From: Paenibacillus sp. FSL R7-0337
GTDB lineage: Bacteria > Bacillota > Bacilli > Paenibacillales > Paenibacillaceae
DNA length: 64,000 nt
NCBI RefSeq assembly: GCF_037969875.1
Contig: NZ_CP150218.1
Span: 6,758,001 to 6,822,000, forward strand
Reading direction: 5' to 3'
In this document: piece by piece, positions 7,387 to 16,118 of the stretch
Position numbering within the stretch: the stretch's first letter is position 1
Layout: every line of letters begins with the position of its first letter
The notes under the pieces: model-generated
What the model was told of the DNA's origin: nothing
What the model saw: the letters and a program-made list of their open reading frames with translations, nothing else
Databases searched by the model: none
Program-made: the position numbers and the translations under genes

Positions 7387-8517
7387 CTACTCCTCAACCA
7401 CCTTAGAAGAACTAGGCGTGTTCTTATTCTTATACACCCACATCGCGTACTCCAACGGGCGGACCAGCGCCTTGCGGTAGGTGCTGTTGTCGCCAGAGCG
7501 GGCGAAGACCTCGCGGGCAGGCTTGGGGTTGACCTCCAGCACGTAGATCTTGCCCTCGCGGTCGATGGCCAGATCCAGGGCCAGCTCGCAGAGGGCGCCG
7601 AAGCTGTCTTCGAGATAGGCGGCCGCCTCGATCCCCAGCTTCTCGGCAGCACGCATAGCTTTGTCGGCACGCTCTTCGCTGCCGAGCCACTGCTTCAGCA
7701 GCGTCTCTGCCTTCATGGCATGCCCGCCGCCATGCAGGTTCGAGGTGACGCTGCGGGCGGCGCCCACGCGGCCGGCCATGCCGGTGAACTCCCAGTCGCC
7801 CTGGCCGTTCTTCTGCACCAGCATCCGGTAGTCGTGAAACCGGCCGCTGGGCAGCCGCAGCGGGATGCCCTGCTGCACCAGGAATTTACCGCCGATGCAC
7901 CACTGGCGCACGATGGTCTCCAGCCGGGTCAGCGACACCTTGCGCGGGGCGATGATCTGGCGGCTCTGACGGCGTCCCTGGATATCGAAGAGAGACTTGC
8001 CTTCACGCTGACGCTCGATCCGCAGGATGCCGCGCCCCCCGGTGCCGTTGATCGGCTTGACGTAGACGACGGGGCTTACTTTCAGCATCCGGTGCAGATC
8101 GGCGGAGGACTGGTAGAGCAGCGTCTCCGGCATATGGGGCCGGAAGCGGCTCCGCTGGGAGAAGGTCTGGTGCACCGTCCATTTATTGCGCAGCGGGCGG
8201 TTCAGGAAGGTCAGATGGTCGTACCGCGCGCGGAAGCGCAGCAGCTGCTGGAAGCGCTGGCTGCGCTGAATCCGGCAGCGGTCATAGATCATATTCGGGA
8301 AGGGTCGCCATTTCCGCGACCATACTCCGCTTTTGACATCATAGACCATGGCATGAATCTGGTCCTTGCTTACATGTACATCTGCCGGGGTGAACACAAA
8401 GACATCCAATCCCATCCGGCTGCCTTCTATAATCATCCTCCGGTATACACTCTTCTCTTCGAGCTGCTTGGCGTCGTTCAGATACAGGGTGAGGATGCCT
8501 AGGACGGGCTCTGGCAC
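7387..8517 (-). CDS. YheC/YheD family ATP-grasp protein (copy 5, operon-distal)
   Basis: 376 aa, start GTG 8517 with GGAGGTG 7 nt upstream, overlapping the acetyltransferase gene by 19 nt. Family: endospore coat-associated YheC/YheD. Visible are the ATP-grasp elements K-P-I-N-G-T-G-G-R-G-I (P-loop-like), L-V-Q-Q-G-I, D-Y-R-M-L-V-Q-K-N-G-Q-G-W-E-F-T-G, the T-S-N-L-H-G-G-G turn, and the metal-binding L-E-V-N-P-K-P. It lacks the ~100-residue N-terminal domain of the longer paralogues. The biochemical substrate of the family is not established. This gene is the parent of the decayed copy at 5986-6477. Confidence 0.85.
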   Translation of the reverse strand: MPEPVLGILTLYLNDAKQLEEKSVYRRMIIEGSRMGLDVFVFTPADVHVSKDQIHAMVYDVKSGVWSRKWRPFPNMIYDRCRIQRSQRFQQLLRFRARYDHLTFLNRPLRNKWTVHQTFSQRSRFRPHMPETLLYQSSADLHRMLKVSPVVYVKPINGTGGRGILRIERQREGKSLFDIQGRRQSRQIIAPRKVSLTRLETIVRQWCIGGKFLVQQGIPLRLPSGRFHDYRMLVQKNGQGDWEFTGMAGRVGAARSVTSNLHGGGHAMKAETLLKQWLGSEERADKAMRAAEKLGIEAAAYLEDSFGALCELALDLAIDREGKIYVLEVNPKPAREVFARSGDNSTYRKALVRPLEYAMWVYKNKNTPSSSKVVEE

Positions 8518-9017
8518 AGGAGTTCACCTCCTTGCGGAAGAATGGCGGGATCAATTGCGCTCCCCGTGGAACGCAGGAGCAGGGTGGGCTTGCCTGTAGG
8601 GCCGTTAAGCAGGTCAACAGCGGCAAGCCCGCTGTTGAAGCACATCTTGAGGCTGGCTGCATTGTCGCAGGCGACATGGCATTCCAGCTGCCCAAGGCGC
8701 TCCAGCTGTGCAGCAAGCAGGGCTGTGCCCGTATGCCTGTTCCGGTACAGGGGATGAACGGCGACTACACAGGCCTCCTTGCCGAAGCCGGACACGAAGC
8801 TGACGCCTGCGAGCTGGCGGCCGTTCTGACCCCGCACAGTGGCAACGAGCAGGGAGACCCCCGGCAGGGCGAGCTGATCCGGTGTCAGCCGGGCCAGCCT
8901 CCTGCATCCGCGAAGTGTAATCCGCTGCTCCCCATACTCCCTCAGGAACTCAAGCAATCCGTTTCGCCTGGATTCCCACTGTACGGGATTGCTGTCATAG
9001 AGTGAGGATATCTGCAT
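8499..9017 (-). CDS. GNAT family N-acetyltransferase within the YheC/D operon
   Basis: 172 aa from ATG 9017 (GGAAGTGA just upstream; the longer frame from 9077 has no ribosome site and would run into the preceding gene). The C-terminal half has the GNAT acetyl-CoA segment V-A-V-H-P-L-Y-R-N-R-H-T-G-T-A-L followed by the C-D-N-A-A-S-L-K-M-C-F-N-S-G-L helix. Substrate unknown. It is sandwiched between two ATP-grasp genes with overlaps or a 28-nt gap, so the acetyltransferase is probably co-expressed and may act on the same spore-related target. Confidence 0.75.
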   Translation of the reverse strand: MQISSLYDSNPVQWESRRNGLLEFLREYGEQRITLRGCRRLARLTPDQLALPGVSLLVATVRGQNGRQLAGVSFVSGFGKEACVVAVHPLYRNRHTGTALLAAQLERLGQLECHVACDNAASLKMCFNSGLAAVDLLNGPTGKPTLLLRSTGSAIDPAILPQGGELLCQSPS

Positions 9018-9045
9018 GGTGTCACTTCCTTTGACGGGTAATGGA

Positions 9046-10158
9046 TTATTTGGATTGGCGGGACAGATGATTGCCATATTGAAAAATACGTTCGAGTGAC
9101 AGCTTGCGGATCGCCGGCTCGTCGAATTTCATCGGGCGGGAATTGGCTTCAAAGAACCATACTCCGCCTTCTTCATCGACCCCGAGATCCATCGACATCT
9201 CGCCCAGCATGCTGGAAGAAGCCCGCTCAATCTGCCGGGCAACCAGCAGCGCCGTGGTAGAGACATTCTTCAGGATAGCTTCCGCCTGCTCTGGCCCGAA
9301 GGTTCCCTCCAGCATGCTGGAGGGGTCTTCAATGCTGCCGCCGCGCGGCACATGGGTGGTGATGCTGCGGGCCCCGGCCAGCCGTGCACCGATGCCGGTT
9401 ACCGCCCAGGCGCCCCGGCCGTTCTTCTGCAGCAGCACCCGCAGATCGAAGGGGCGGCCGTGGTGTCCGGCAAGCACGATGGCTTGCTGGACAATGTAGC
9501 GGGCGGTCCCTTTTTCCCGGCCGATCCGGGCCCAGAGCCGTTCTACGGATGCGGCCTTGTAGGTCGTGTTTCTTTTGCCGCTCTGAATCTGCAGCCGGTA
9601 GGGAAGCAGAGTGTCCGGGCGGTATCTCAGCCGCATGATCCCTTTGCCCGCCTTGCCCTTCTCCGGCTTGAGATAGAGGCTCTCATGATTCTTCAGCATC
9701 GCGGTAAGGGTCGCTGCGCTGCGCAGGCGGCGGGTTTTTGGCACATGCCTTGAGGTGGCCTTGGATTCCTTGAGCCACTCGAAGAGATTCCATTTATTGA
9801 AGAAGCTCGGATTGTACAGCGAGATTTCGGGATGCTCCAGACACTCGGCAATTTTGTGCACGACCTGTGTCTTCTCCTCTTCCTCGCGGTTAGGAATACG
9901 GTTATAGATGACCTGGGGCAGCGGAACCGGAATGGCATACCAGAGCTTCCCGCTGGCGGACGGCACGTAGCCGGTCACAATCTGTTCATTCAGCTTCAGG
10001 TCTCGGACCGTGATGACATAGACGAGGTAGCCCATTTCTCTACCGGTACGGATAATGTCGCGGAAGTTACTGCGGTTGCCGCGGAACTGCTGAAGCCGGT
10101 CACTGGTGGTGAGAATGGCGATTACAGGCTTGCTGGGATCGGGTATCCGGCTATTCAC
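9046..10158 (-). CDS. YheC/YheD family ATP-grasp protein (copy 4)
   Basis: 370 aa, overlapping the upstream gene by 4 nt (ATGA). Short-type paralogue. ATP-grasp signatures: L-K-P-E-K-G-K-A-G-K-G-I-M-R-L, V-Q-Q-A-I, F-D-L-R-V-L-L-Q-K-N-G-R-G-A-W, a T-H-V-P-R-G-G turn, then D-L-G-V-D-E-E-G-G and F-E-A-N-S-R-P-M-K. In the last motif Arg-Pro replaces the usual Lys-Pro. Presumed spore-coat-associated by family membership. Confidence 0.85.
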   Translation of the reverse strand: MNSRIPDPSKPVIAILTTSDRLQQFRGNRSNFRDIIRTGREMGYLVYVITVRDLKLNEQIVTGYVPSASGKLWYAIPVPLPQVIYNRIPNREEEEKTQVVHKIAECLEHPEISLYNPSFFNKWNLFEWLKESKATSRHVPKTRRLRSAATLTAMLKNHESLYLKPEKGKAGKGIMRLRYRPDTLLPYRLQIQSGKRNTTYKAASVERLWARIGREKGTARYIVQQAIVLAGHHGRPFDLRVLLQKNGRGAWAVTGIGARLAGARSITTHVPRGGSIEDPSSMLEGTFGPEQAEAILKNVSTTALLVARQIERASSSMLGEMSMDLGVDEEGGVWFFEANSRPMKFDEPAIRKLSLERIFQYGNHLSRQSK

Positions 10159-11528
10159 AAGTCATCCCTCCTGCGGAATTTGCTGAGATACAGACAATGC
10201 TCCAGGATGTGCTCAATGGAAGCTTTGCCCTCAGCGCGCAGGGAGGGGTGGCGGAAGATAGAGCGTCCCGGTTTGGCATTAGCCTCGAACATCCAGATAT
10301 CCTCATCCTGATCAATACCGAGGTCGAATCCGATCTCGCCGAGCAGATGGCGGTGCTGGATCTCCAGAGATTCTGCGAGCTTGACGGCAGTGGTTTTGGC
10401 GCGCTGGAGTACTTCATCCGATCTGGCCCCGAACACACGGCCGAGGGCCTGCTGCGGGGTCAGTAGCGCTCCGCCGTTCTTCAGATGGGTGGTGACACTG
10501 CCCCGTCCGGCTTTTTTGGCCCCGATGCCGACGACGACCCATTGATTGCTGCCGTTCTTGTGCATATGGAAGCGGAAATCAATTGGGCAGTTGTCAATCT
10601 CAATGAGACGGATACCTTGCTGGACCACATAGTTCTGCATGCTCTGTCCATGGCGGCCCCGCAGCATCCGCATCAGGCTGTCGAAGCTGGTGAAGCGCAG
10701 CAGCACGTTCTTGCCGCTCTTGCGGTACCGGGCGAAATACCCTTTTTTCGGCAGGTAGGTCAGCCGGTAGATGCCGTGTCCCAGGCTGCCGGCCGAGGGT
10801 TTATAGTAGACGAAGTGGTGACGGTCCAGCATATCCCGCATTTGTTCGGAGCTTGGATTACTGTGCGTTTCAGGCACGAAGCGGTTCGCTGCCCCGTCAT
10901 TCTCCAGCAGCTTGTAGATATCCGATTTGTTGAAGAAGCTCCAGTTGAAATAAGGAATCTTCTTGCGTCCAAAGCGCTCGCGCAGCTGGTTGATGTAAGG
11001 GGAGGTCTCGGCTCTGCGGCTGGGCAGGCGGTTATAGACTACATCCGGCAGGGGCACCAGCTTGCGCTCGAAGCGGCCGCTTGCCGTCAGGAAATATCCG
11101 TTGACCTGCTCCTGCTGCCAGTCGATATCCCGAGGCATGAAGGCGAAGATGTAGCATTTGTTGCTGCCTTCGCGCAGCAGCTGCTTGATGAAGCCGGTGC
11201 GGGAGCCGAAGGGCTGCCCAGCAGAAGCGGGTCCATCTGAGAGCACGCCGACCAGCGGTCCGAGCTGCACCTCGTCATTCTGCAGATTGCGCAGGTAGAT
11301 GCCACCGGACTTCGGGACCTTGATGGCGCTTTTGACGCCTGAGGCCAGGAAGAGATGCTTGCCGGCACGCTTGATCGGCTTGATCATGGCGGGGATGGCA
11401 TCTTTTCCGAGGCGCAGGCGGATATTTTTCTTGCCGGATAATTTCAGGCTTCTCATCAGTTCACCCGAGACATATACTACTCGATCAGGCTGCTTGGTGA
11501 AATGTACATTGCAAAAAGTGAGACCCAT
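10155..11528 (-). CDS. YheC/YheD family ATP-grasp protein (copy 3, long type)
   Basis: 457 aa, ATG 11528 with AGGAGG upstream. An N-terminal ~100-residue beta-rich domain (residues 1-95) precedes the YheC/D core, as in B. subtilis YheD (about 450 aa). Core motifs: Y-K-P-S-A-G-S-L-G-H-G-I-Y-R-L, V-Q-Q-G-I-R-L, F-R-F-H-M-H-K-N-G, T-T-H-L-K-N-G-G, G-E-I-G-F-D-L-G-I-D and F-E-A-N-A-K-P-G-R. The start codon abuts the stop of the upstream gene. Confidence 0.87.
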   Translation of the reverse strand: MGLTFCNVHFTKQPDRVVYVSGELMRSLKLSGKKNIRLRLGKDAIPAMIKPIKRAGKHLFLASGVKSAIKVPKSGGIYLRNLQNDEVQLGPLVGVLSDGPASAGQPFGSRTGFIKQLLREGSNKCYIFAFMPRDIDWQQEQVNGYFLTASGRFERKLVPLPDVVYNRLPSRRAETSPYINQLRERFGRKKIPYFNWSFFNKSDIYKLLENDGAANRFVPETHSNPSSEQMRDMLDRHHFVYYKPSAGSLGHGIYRLTYLPKKGYFARYRKSGKNVLLRFTSFDSLMRMLRGRHGQSMQNYVVQQGIRLIEIDNCPIDFRFHMHKNGSNQWVVVGIGAKKAGRGSVTTHLKNGGALLTPQQALGRVFGARSDEVLQRAKTTAVKLAESLEIQHRHLLGEIGFDLGIDQDEDIWMFEANAKPGRSIFRHPSLRAEGKASIEHILEHCLYLSKFRRRDDL

Positions 11529-12707
11529 TTATGAATCCTCCTTTGGAACCATAGATATCATTCTCCCGTGTGAACGAAGCTGCCCGTGAGACAGCTTGTG
11601 GTGGCTGCTTGATGTAAGCAGCAGATGGCGCGCATAGCGCAGCGGGTTCTCGGCAGCGAGTCTAGCAGCCCGGCGGTCGCCCGTCAGCCGGAACACCGTG
11701 CGCCCTGGTTTGGAATTAGCCTCCAGCAGATAGATTCTTCCTCCGGCATCGATGCCAAAATCAAGGCCCAGCTCCCCGAGTCTGCCGCAGGATTCTTCCA
11801 GCAGCGGAGGCAGGAGTGCAGATGCCTGAGTCAGCTCCTCCAGCAGCTCGCGACCTGCCCCGCCATATTCATCCAGCAGGAAAGGGAGGGCGGGAACGGC
11901 CGTGCCTCCGCCATGCAGATTGGAGGTCAGTGATCCCCGGGTGCCGAGCCGGACGGCCATGCCGGTCAGGGTCCAGGCACCAGTGCCATTCTTCTGCATC
12001 AGCACACGTACATCGAACGGCTGTCCTCCGCTGCCGGTGAGATGCAGGTAAGGCTGTATGATGTAGCGGTGCTGGCCGATGAAGCGGCCGATCCAGTCCA
12101 GACCTTCGTCCAGCGTACCGAAAACATATTGAAAAGGTTCGTTATTCCTGTCTCTGCCCCGCACTTTCACTCCGCCGCCTTCGCGTCTGCCGAGCAGTAC
12201 AGCGTGTATGGTGCGTTTGCCGTGGGAGCCGGTTCTGGGCTTCAGAAAAACGCCGTATTCCCTTCCGGCGAGCATATTTCCAAGCGCTTCGCGGCTGCTG
12301 TAGTTCTCTGTCTCCGGCAGCAGGGCAGCGGCGGCGGGGCTGCGCCGCAGTATCTCGTAGACTCCCCATTTATCAGGAAGTCCGCGTGACCAGGGCAGAC
12401 AGCGGGTCAATACAGACAGAGCCGCCGCTGCAGTTCTTTTCTCCTCCGGTGACCGGTAAAAGCAGCGGTTATAGAGAATGTCGGGCGGCGGAGCCTGCAC
12501 AGGCTCCCATTGTCCGTTCTGCCATTGATATCCGCTGACATAGGAGCCGTCCGCCGCTACCCCCTCCGGATGAAAGATCAGGACCTTCAGATCATACAGC
12601 GGGGCCGCCCGGCAGAGCTGACTGCAGAACTCCGGCTCTGCGATGGGAGGAATCCCGTGGCGACGGCCTGTCATAATGCCAAGGAACCCCATTGCTGTTG
12701 TGGTCAT
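11529..12707 (-). CDS. YheC/YheD family ATP-grasp protein (copy 2)
   Basis: 392 aa, ATG 12707 with AAGGAGG 5 nt upstream. Short type without the extra N-terminal domain. Motifs: L-K-P-R-T-G-S-H-G-K-R-T-I, Q-P-Y-L-H-L-T-G, F-D-V-R-V-L-M-Q-K-N-G-T-G-A-W-T-L-T-G, T-S-N-L-H-G-G-G, G-E-L-G-L-D-F-G-I-D and L-E-A-N-S-K-P-G-R. It begins 10 nt after copy 1 ends. Confidence 0.85.
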   Translation of the reverse strand: MTTTAMGFLGIMTGRRHGIPPIAEPEFCSQLCRAAPLYDLKVLIFHPEGVAADGSYVSGYQWQNGQWEPVQAPPPDILYNRCFYRSPEEKRTAAAALSVLTRCLPWSRGLPDKWGVYEILRRSPAAAALLPETENYSSREALGNMLAGREYGVFLKPRTGSHGKRTIHAVLLGRREGGGVKVRGRDRNNEPFQYVFGTLDEGLDWIGRFIGQHRYIIQPYLHLTGSGGQPFDVRVLMQKNGTGAWTLTGMAVRLGTRGSLTSNLHGGGTAVPALPFLLDEYGGAGRELLEELTQASALLPPLLEESCGRLGELGLDFGIDAGGRIYLLEANSKPGRTVFRLTGDRRAARLAAENPLRYARHLLLTSSSHHKLSHGQLRSHGRMISMVPKEDS

Positions 12708-12717
12708 GATGTCCTCC

Positions 12718-14085
12718 TTATAACCCGGCCAGATAGCGGCAGTATAGAATCATTTGTTTGACTGAGGGTCTGATTTTCTGGTCATTCAGCGGTGTATTGT
12801 CGTTCTTGGACGGCTTGGAGTTGACCTCCAGCAGCCAGATTCGGCCGGACTGGTCAAGCGCGAGGTCGATGCCGAGCTCCCCGAAATGGGCGGGAATATA
12901 AGTCTCAACCCCTCTTGCAATGGCCAGCGCCGCTCTGGGCAGCTGAACCTGGGTGCTTTCTTTGACACCAGCGGGAAGACTGCTTTTGCCGACAGCCTCC
13001 TTGACTGTACTGAGCGTGCCGCCGCGGGCAAGATTGGAGACGAAATGATTACTTCCGGCGGTCCGGGCCACAATGGAGGTGACGCTCCATTTGCCGGTGC
13101 CGTTCTTCTGCACCAGGGCCCGGAAATCGACCGGCCGCCGTCCCAGCTCCATCAGGGAGAGACCTTGCTGGATCTGGAAGCGGGTGGTTTTCATCTTGGG
13201 GGCAATGGACCCAAAAAGCTTCGCCAGACTGGTATAGCTCTGCTTACGTGTGCCCATCGCAGTGGTGGACAGCAGCCGGTAACCGCCGCCTTCCTCCTTG
13301 GAAATGCGCAGAATGCCTTTGCCCAGGCTGCCGCGTACCGGCTTCAGGAACACGCTGGGGTAGCTGCTGCACATCCTTTTCAATATGGCGAAGCCGTTCA
13401 GGGCATGCGATTCAGGTAAATACCGCTGCAGGGCGGGGTCCTGGGCCAGTGCCTCGAATACCTCTGTCTTGTCTAGGAACTTTTCGTTGAAGAAGTGGGT
13501 TCCATAGCGGGATTTTACATCTGCCAAAAAATGCTGTACGCTAGGTTTATTCTCTACCTTTCGCGTGGTCAGCCGATTGTTGATCACATCGGCAACAGGA
13601 AGACTCAGCTTCCGCCAGCCCTCATCGTAGACCCAGCCCTGGATGGTAGTGGTGCGTGATTCCAGCGCTTCCGGGGTGAAGAAATAGACATAGGTGCCTT
13701 GTGCATGGCAGGCATGAGTCAGCTCCCGGCAGAACATGGTGATCTGGCCGAAGACCCGCTCCGGCTGTTCGGGATGGTCCCGGCTCACCAGGACGCCAAT
13801 CATCGGTCCCAGACGCAGAATGCGGCTGCCGGTGCTGTAGGAAGCGTTAAGCGTCAAGCGCTGTCTTAAGCCAAGCCGCCGGCCGAGTGCCTCACTTACA
13901 CGCAGGCTGTCGGATTTGGGGACAGGAATTACAGTAACCTCCTGCCGGAAAGAGCCGAAGTTCAGCTGAATGGTTCCGTGCGCCGGTATTTTGAGCCTCT
14001 TCATGGATTTGTCGCCTAGCATTACAGCATTTTCCTGCAGGATGCCCGAGTGGACCGTTTGAACCGGGATCTTTAGCTTAGACAT
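12718..14085 (-). CDS. YheC/YheD family ATP-grasp protein (copy 1, long type, operon-proximal)
   Basis: 455 aa from ATG 14085 (GGAAGGAGA 5 nt upstream; the longer 14124 start has no site). Long type with an N-terminal ~110-residue domain, then the core: L-K-P-V-R-G-S-L-G-K-G-I-L-R-I, I-Q-Q-G-L-S-L, F-R-A-L-V-Q-K-N-G-T-G-K-W-S-V-T, S-N-L-A-R-G-G, G-E-L-G-I-D-L-A-L-D and L-E-V-N-S-K-P-S-K. First gene of the minus-strand operon, divergent from yheA as in the B. subtilis yhe region. Confidence 0.87.
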   Translation of the reverse strand: MSKLKIPVQTVHSGILQENAVMLGDKSMKRLKIPAHGTIQLNFGSFRQEVTVIPVPKSDSLRVSEALGRRLGLRQRLTLNASYSTGSRILRLGPMIGVLVSRDHPEQPERVFGQITMFCRELTHACHAQGTYVYFFTPEALESRTTTIQGWVYDEGWRKLSLPVADVINNRLTTRKVENKPSVQHFLADVKSRYGTHFFNEKFLDKTEVFEALAQDPALQRYLPESHALNGFAILKRMCSSYPSVFLKPVRGSLGKGILRISKEEGGGYRLLSTTAMGTRKQSYTSLAKLFGSIAPKMKTTRFQIQQGLSLMELGRRPVDFRALVQKNGTGKWSVTSIVARTAGSNHFVSNLARGGTLSTVKEAVGKSSLPAGVKESTQVQLPRAALAIARGVETYIPAHFGELGIDLALDQSGRIWLLEVNSKPSKNDNTPLNDQKIRPSVKQMILYCRYLAGL

Positions 14086-14331
14086 CGTGGATCTCCTTCC
14101 GGTAGGCAAGCATGGTGCCGGCAATATGAATCTTGAGGGTTACATATCATTCATCATATGGAGACATCTGACCCTTGGTGATTGACCTATTCCCGAAAAA
14201 GCCGTGCCGGGCGGATTAATATCGCCGGTAGCCATGGGCTGGCAGGCGCGCCTGGACCGGAGGGCGGGAGCACAGAAGGAAGTAGGCATGCCCGGGCAGC
14301 ACTATGGCGGTTGCCAAATTTGGGCTCAGAC

Positions 14332-14370
14332 AGCCCCTGGGGCTGCCTGCTGGATGAGCAGGGGCTTTTG
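14332..14370 (+). terminator. possible attenuator hairpin before yheA
   Basis: AGCCCCTG (14332-14339) pairs with CAGGGGCT (14359-14366) and is followed by TTTT. The loop is 19 nt. It lies in the leader, about 45 nt before the yheA start, so it could attenuate yheA or be incidental. Confidence 0.3.
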
Positions 14371-14411
14371 AAGCGAAGCAGAGACGAATATAACTTGGAG
14401 GAGGAAATAAA

Positions 14412-14753
14412 ATGAACGTGATTGATAAGGCGCATGAATTGGCGCGTGCAATTAAGGACAGCAGTGAGGTATCGGATATAACCAGTGCAATGAAGGTGAT
14501 CGAAGCAGATCCGGAGAGCAAGCAGATGCTAGACAACTTCCGCCAGAGCCAGATTGAGCTGCAACAGCGGATGATGAGCGGGGACATGCCTCCGCAGGAG
14601 GACATGGAGAAGATGGAGAAGCTCTTTGAGGTGCTTAACCTGAACCTGGGCATCCGCCGTCTGTTCGACGCAGAGCGCCGCCTCAGTGTGGTTATCGAAG
14701 ATGTGAACAAAATCATCACAGACAGCTTGTCCCAAATGTACGGCGCGCAATAG
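14412..14753 (+). CDS. yheA: YlbF/YmcA-family protein YheA
   Basis: 113 aa, all-helical, charged, with no membrane segment. The ATG has GGAGGAAATAAA upstream. The pattern (I-D-K-A-H-E-L-A-R-A-I-K then S-E...Y/T...A-M-K-V-I-E-A-D-P-E-S-K-Q-M-L and F-R-Q-S-Q-I-E-L-Q-Q) is that of UPF0342/YheA, related to the Y-complex proteins YlbF and YmcA. Its place beside YheC/YheD genes matches B. subtilis. Precise role unproven. Confidence 0.85.
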   Translation: MNVIDKAHELARAIKDSSEVSDITSAMKVIEADPESKQMLDNFRQSQIELQQRMMSGDMPPQEDMEKMEKLFEVLNLNLGIRRLFDAERRLSVVIEDVNKIITDSLSQMYGAQ

Positions 14754-14790
14754 GCACCGGCAGCACGCCGGGGGTTCTCTCTGATACAGT

Positions 14791-14836
14791 AAAAGGGTGA
14801 TTTCAGGGCTATACGGCTCTGGAATCACCCTTTTTG
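14791..14836. terminator. bidirectional terminator between yheA and the convergent gene
   Basis: AAAAGGGTGATTTCAG pairs with CTGGAATCACCCTTTTT, with a loop of about 12 nt. A/T runs on both sides fit termination of both convergent genes. Confidence 0.85.
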
Positions 14837-14846
14837 TCACAATCCG

Positions 14847-15428
14847 TTAATCCTGCTTGCCCTCCACCAGACAGAGCAGAATAGTAGCGGCCATCCCGAG
14901 ACGGCGGTCCAGCTTGCCATGGGTGTCCATTGAGAAATCGGCAGTGATTTTGGTAACGAACGGATTGAAGTTCTGCCGGAAGGCAGGAATCACCATTCCC
15001 CCGATTTCTAAGTTGTATTTCTGCGGAATGATGGCAAGCGCACGGCGCAGCAGCGCGAGGAAGGCGTTGTCCTCCTTAATGGTGCCGATCTCGTTATCCT
15101 GCGTGTCCAGGATGGCCCATTCATCCTTGATGAGAGATTTCAGGCCTTTGCGGCGGAGTGCGCCCACCGTTTCCCCGGTCTCCATATCATACACATCATA
15201 GGTTGAGCTGATATCAAGAATCTTGCGCGCTTTGATCCGCAGCAGCTCCCTCCCCATCGTCTCGTCGGGGTACAGCGTAATGTCCTCTCTCAGCCGGAAC
15301 GCTTTCATTTCCGAGAATAGCAGCAGCTCCCCCGAATCACCCAAGATATGTAGCTTTCCGCCCAGCGCAGAGAATATTTTTTTGCGGGCGATGTAACGGG
15401 TCTGGTTATAAATGGGATTCAAGGTCAT
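14847..15428 (-). CDS. LURP-one-related/scramblase-fold-like protein
   Basis: 193 aa, ATG 15428 with AAAGGAGGGA upstream. The sequence alternates short strands with polar turns (K-K-I-F-S-A-L-G-G-K-L-H-I-L, G-E-L-L-L-F-S-E, Y-D-V-Y-D-M-E-T-G-E-T-V-G-A-L-R-R, A-I-L-D-T-Q-D-N-E-I-G-T-I), resembling the twelve-stranded barrel of LURP-one-like/YxjI proteins, and it ends in a hydrophobic helix (M-A-A-T-I-L-L-C-L-V). Function unknown. It stands alone, convergent with yheA. Confidence 0.5.
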   Translation of the reverse strand: MTLNPIYNQTRYIARKKIFSALGGKLHILGDSGELLLFSEMKAFRLREDITLYPDETMGRELLRIKARKILDISSTYDVYDMETGETVGALRRKGLKSLIKDEWAILDTQDNEIGTIKEDNAFLALLRRALAIIPQKYNLEIGGMVIPAFRQNFNPFVTKITADFSMDTHGKLDRRLGMAATILLCLVEGKQD

Positions 15429-15606
15429 TCCCTCCTTTGCGATATATCATCTCATACCCGAGCCATGCAGGATAGAAACTGCTAACAAGGCACTAACATC
15501 CTGCTGAAAAATTACGCAGCTTGTCTCATATTTCCGGCCGCAGGTTCATAGAATAGAGATATAGATTCATTCTAACAAACCTGTAGAGCGAAGGAGCGGT
15601 CCTGCA

Positions 15607-15891
15607 ATGAGAAAAAAAAGTAAATTCAAGCATTCCGTGTATCTGCTGATTGCCCTGGCCATGCTGTTATACGCGCTGCCGAAGCTGTCTGTTCAGAATG
15701 GCTCCGGCTGGGTGCTGGGCTTCGGTATCGTCTGGTGTATCTTCGCGTTCCTGGTCATTGCCTCGCATCTGCATTTCATTATCGGTGTGGATGAAGAGAA
15801 GCAGAAGCGCCTGGATGCTGTCCGCAAGGCCAAGCTTGCACAGTGGCAGGGCAAATGGAATGAAGAAGGCCGGGTGTCGCAGAGATCATAG
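15607..15891 (+). CDS. small two-TM membrane protein
   Basis: 94 aa. Basic N-terminus, two hydrophobic segments (about residues 9-26 and 34-58), then a charged C-terminal helix rich in Lys/Arg/Glu. AAGGAG lies about 10 nt before ATG 15607. No recognised family. Confidence 0.55.
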   Translation: MRKKSKFKHSVYLLIALAMLLYALPKLSVQNGSGWVLGFGIVWCIFAFLVIASHLHFIIGVDEEKQKRLDAVRKAKLAQWQGKWNEEGRVSQRS

Positions 15892-16118
15892 TCCAGGAAT
15901 AGAGCTGACGGTGTAAAAGTACCCCCTGTTTGCCGTTGCGGCGGACCGGGGGTTACCTGTGCGTGCTTCTCCTGCCGGGAGTAAGTTACCCGGTGTTATA
16001 TATATATTCCCGGCTGTCATAACTTTTGAAAGATACAGTGTAACCTGCTGTACTCCAGTGCGGACAGCATGTATAATGGGTACAGAATAGTACAGATCGG
16101 GGTATGGGGGTGTAACAG

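Noticed and set aside
14182..14415. 77-codon plus-strand ORF before yheA
   Set aside because: No ribosome site, non-coding composition, and it overlaps the yheA leader hairpin.
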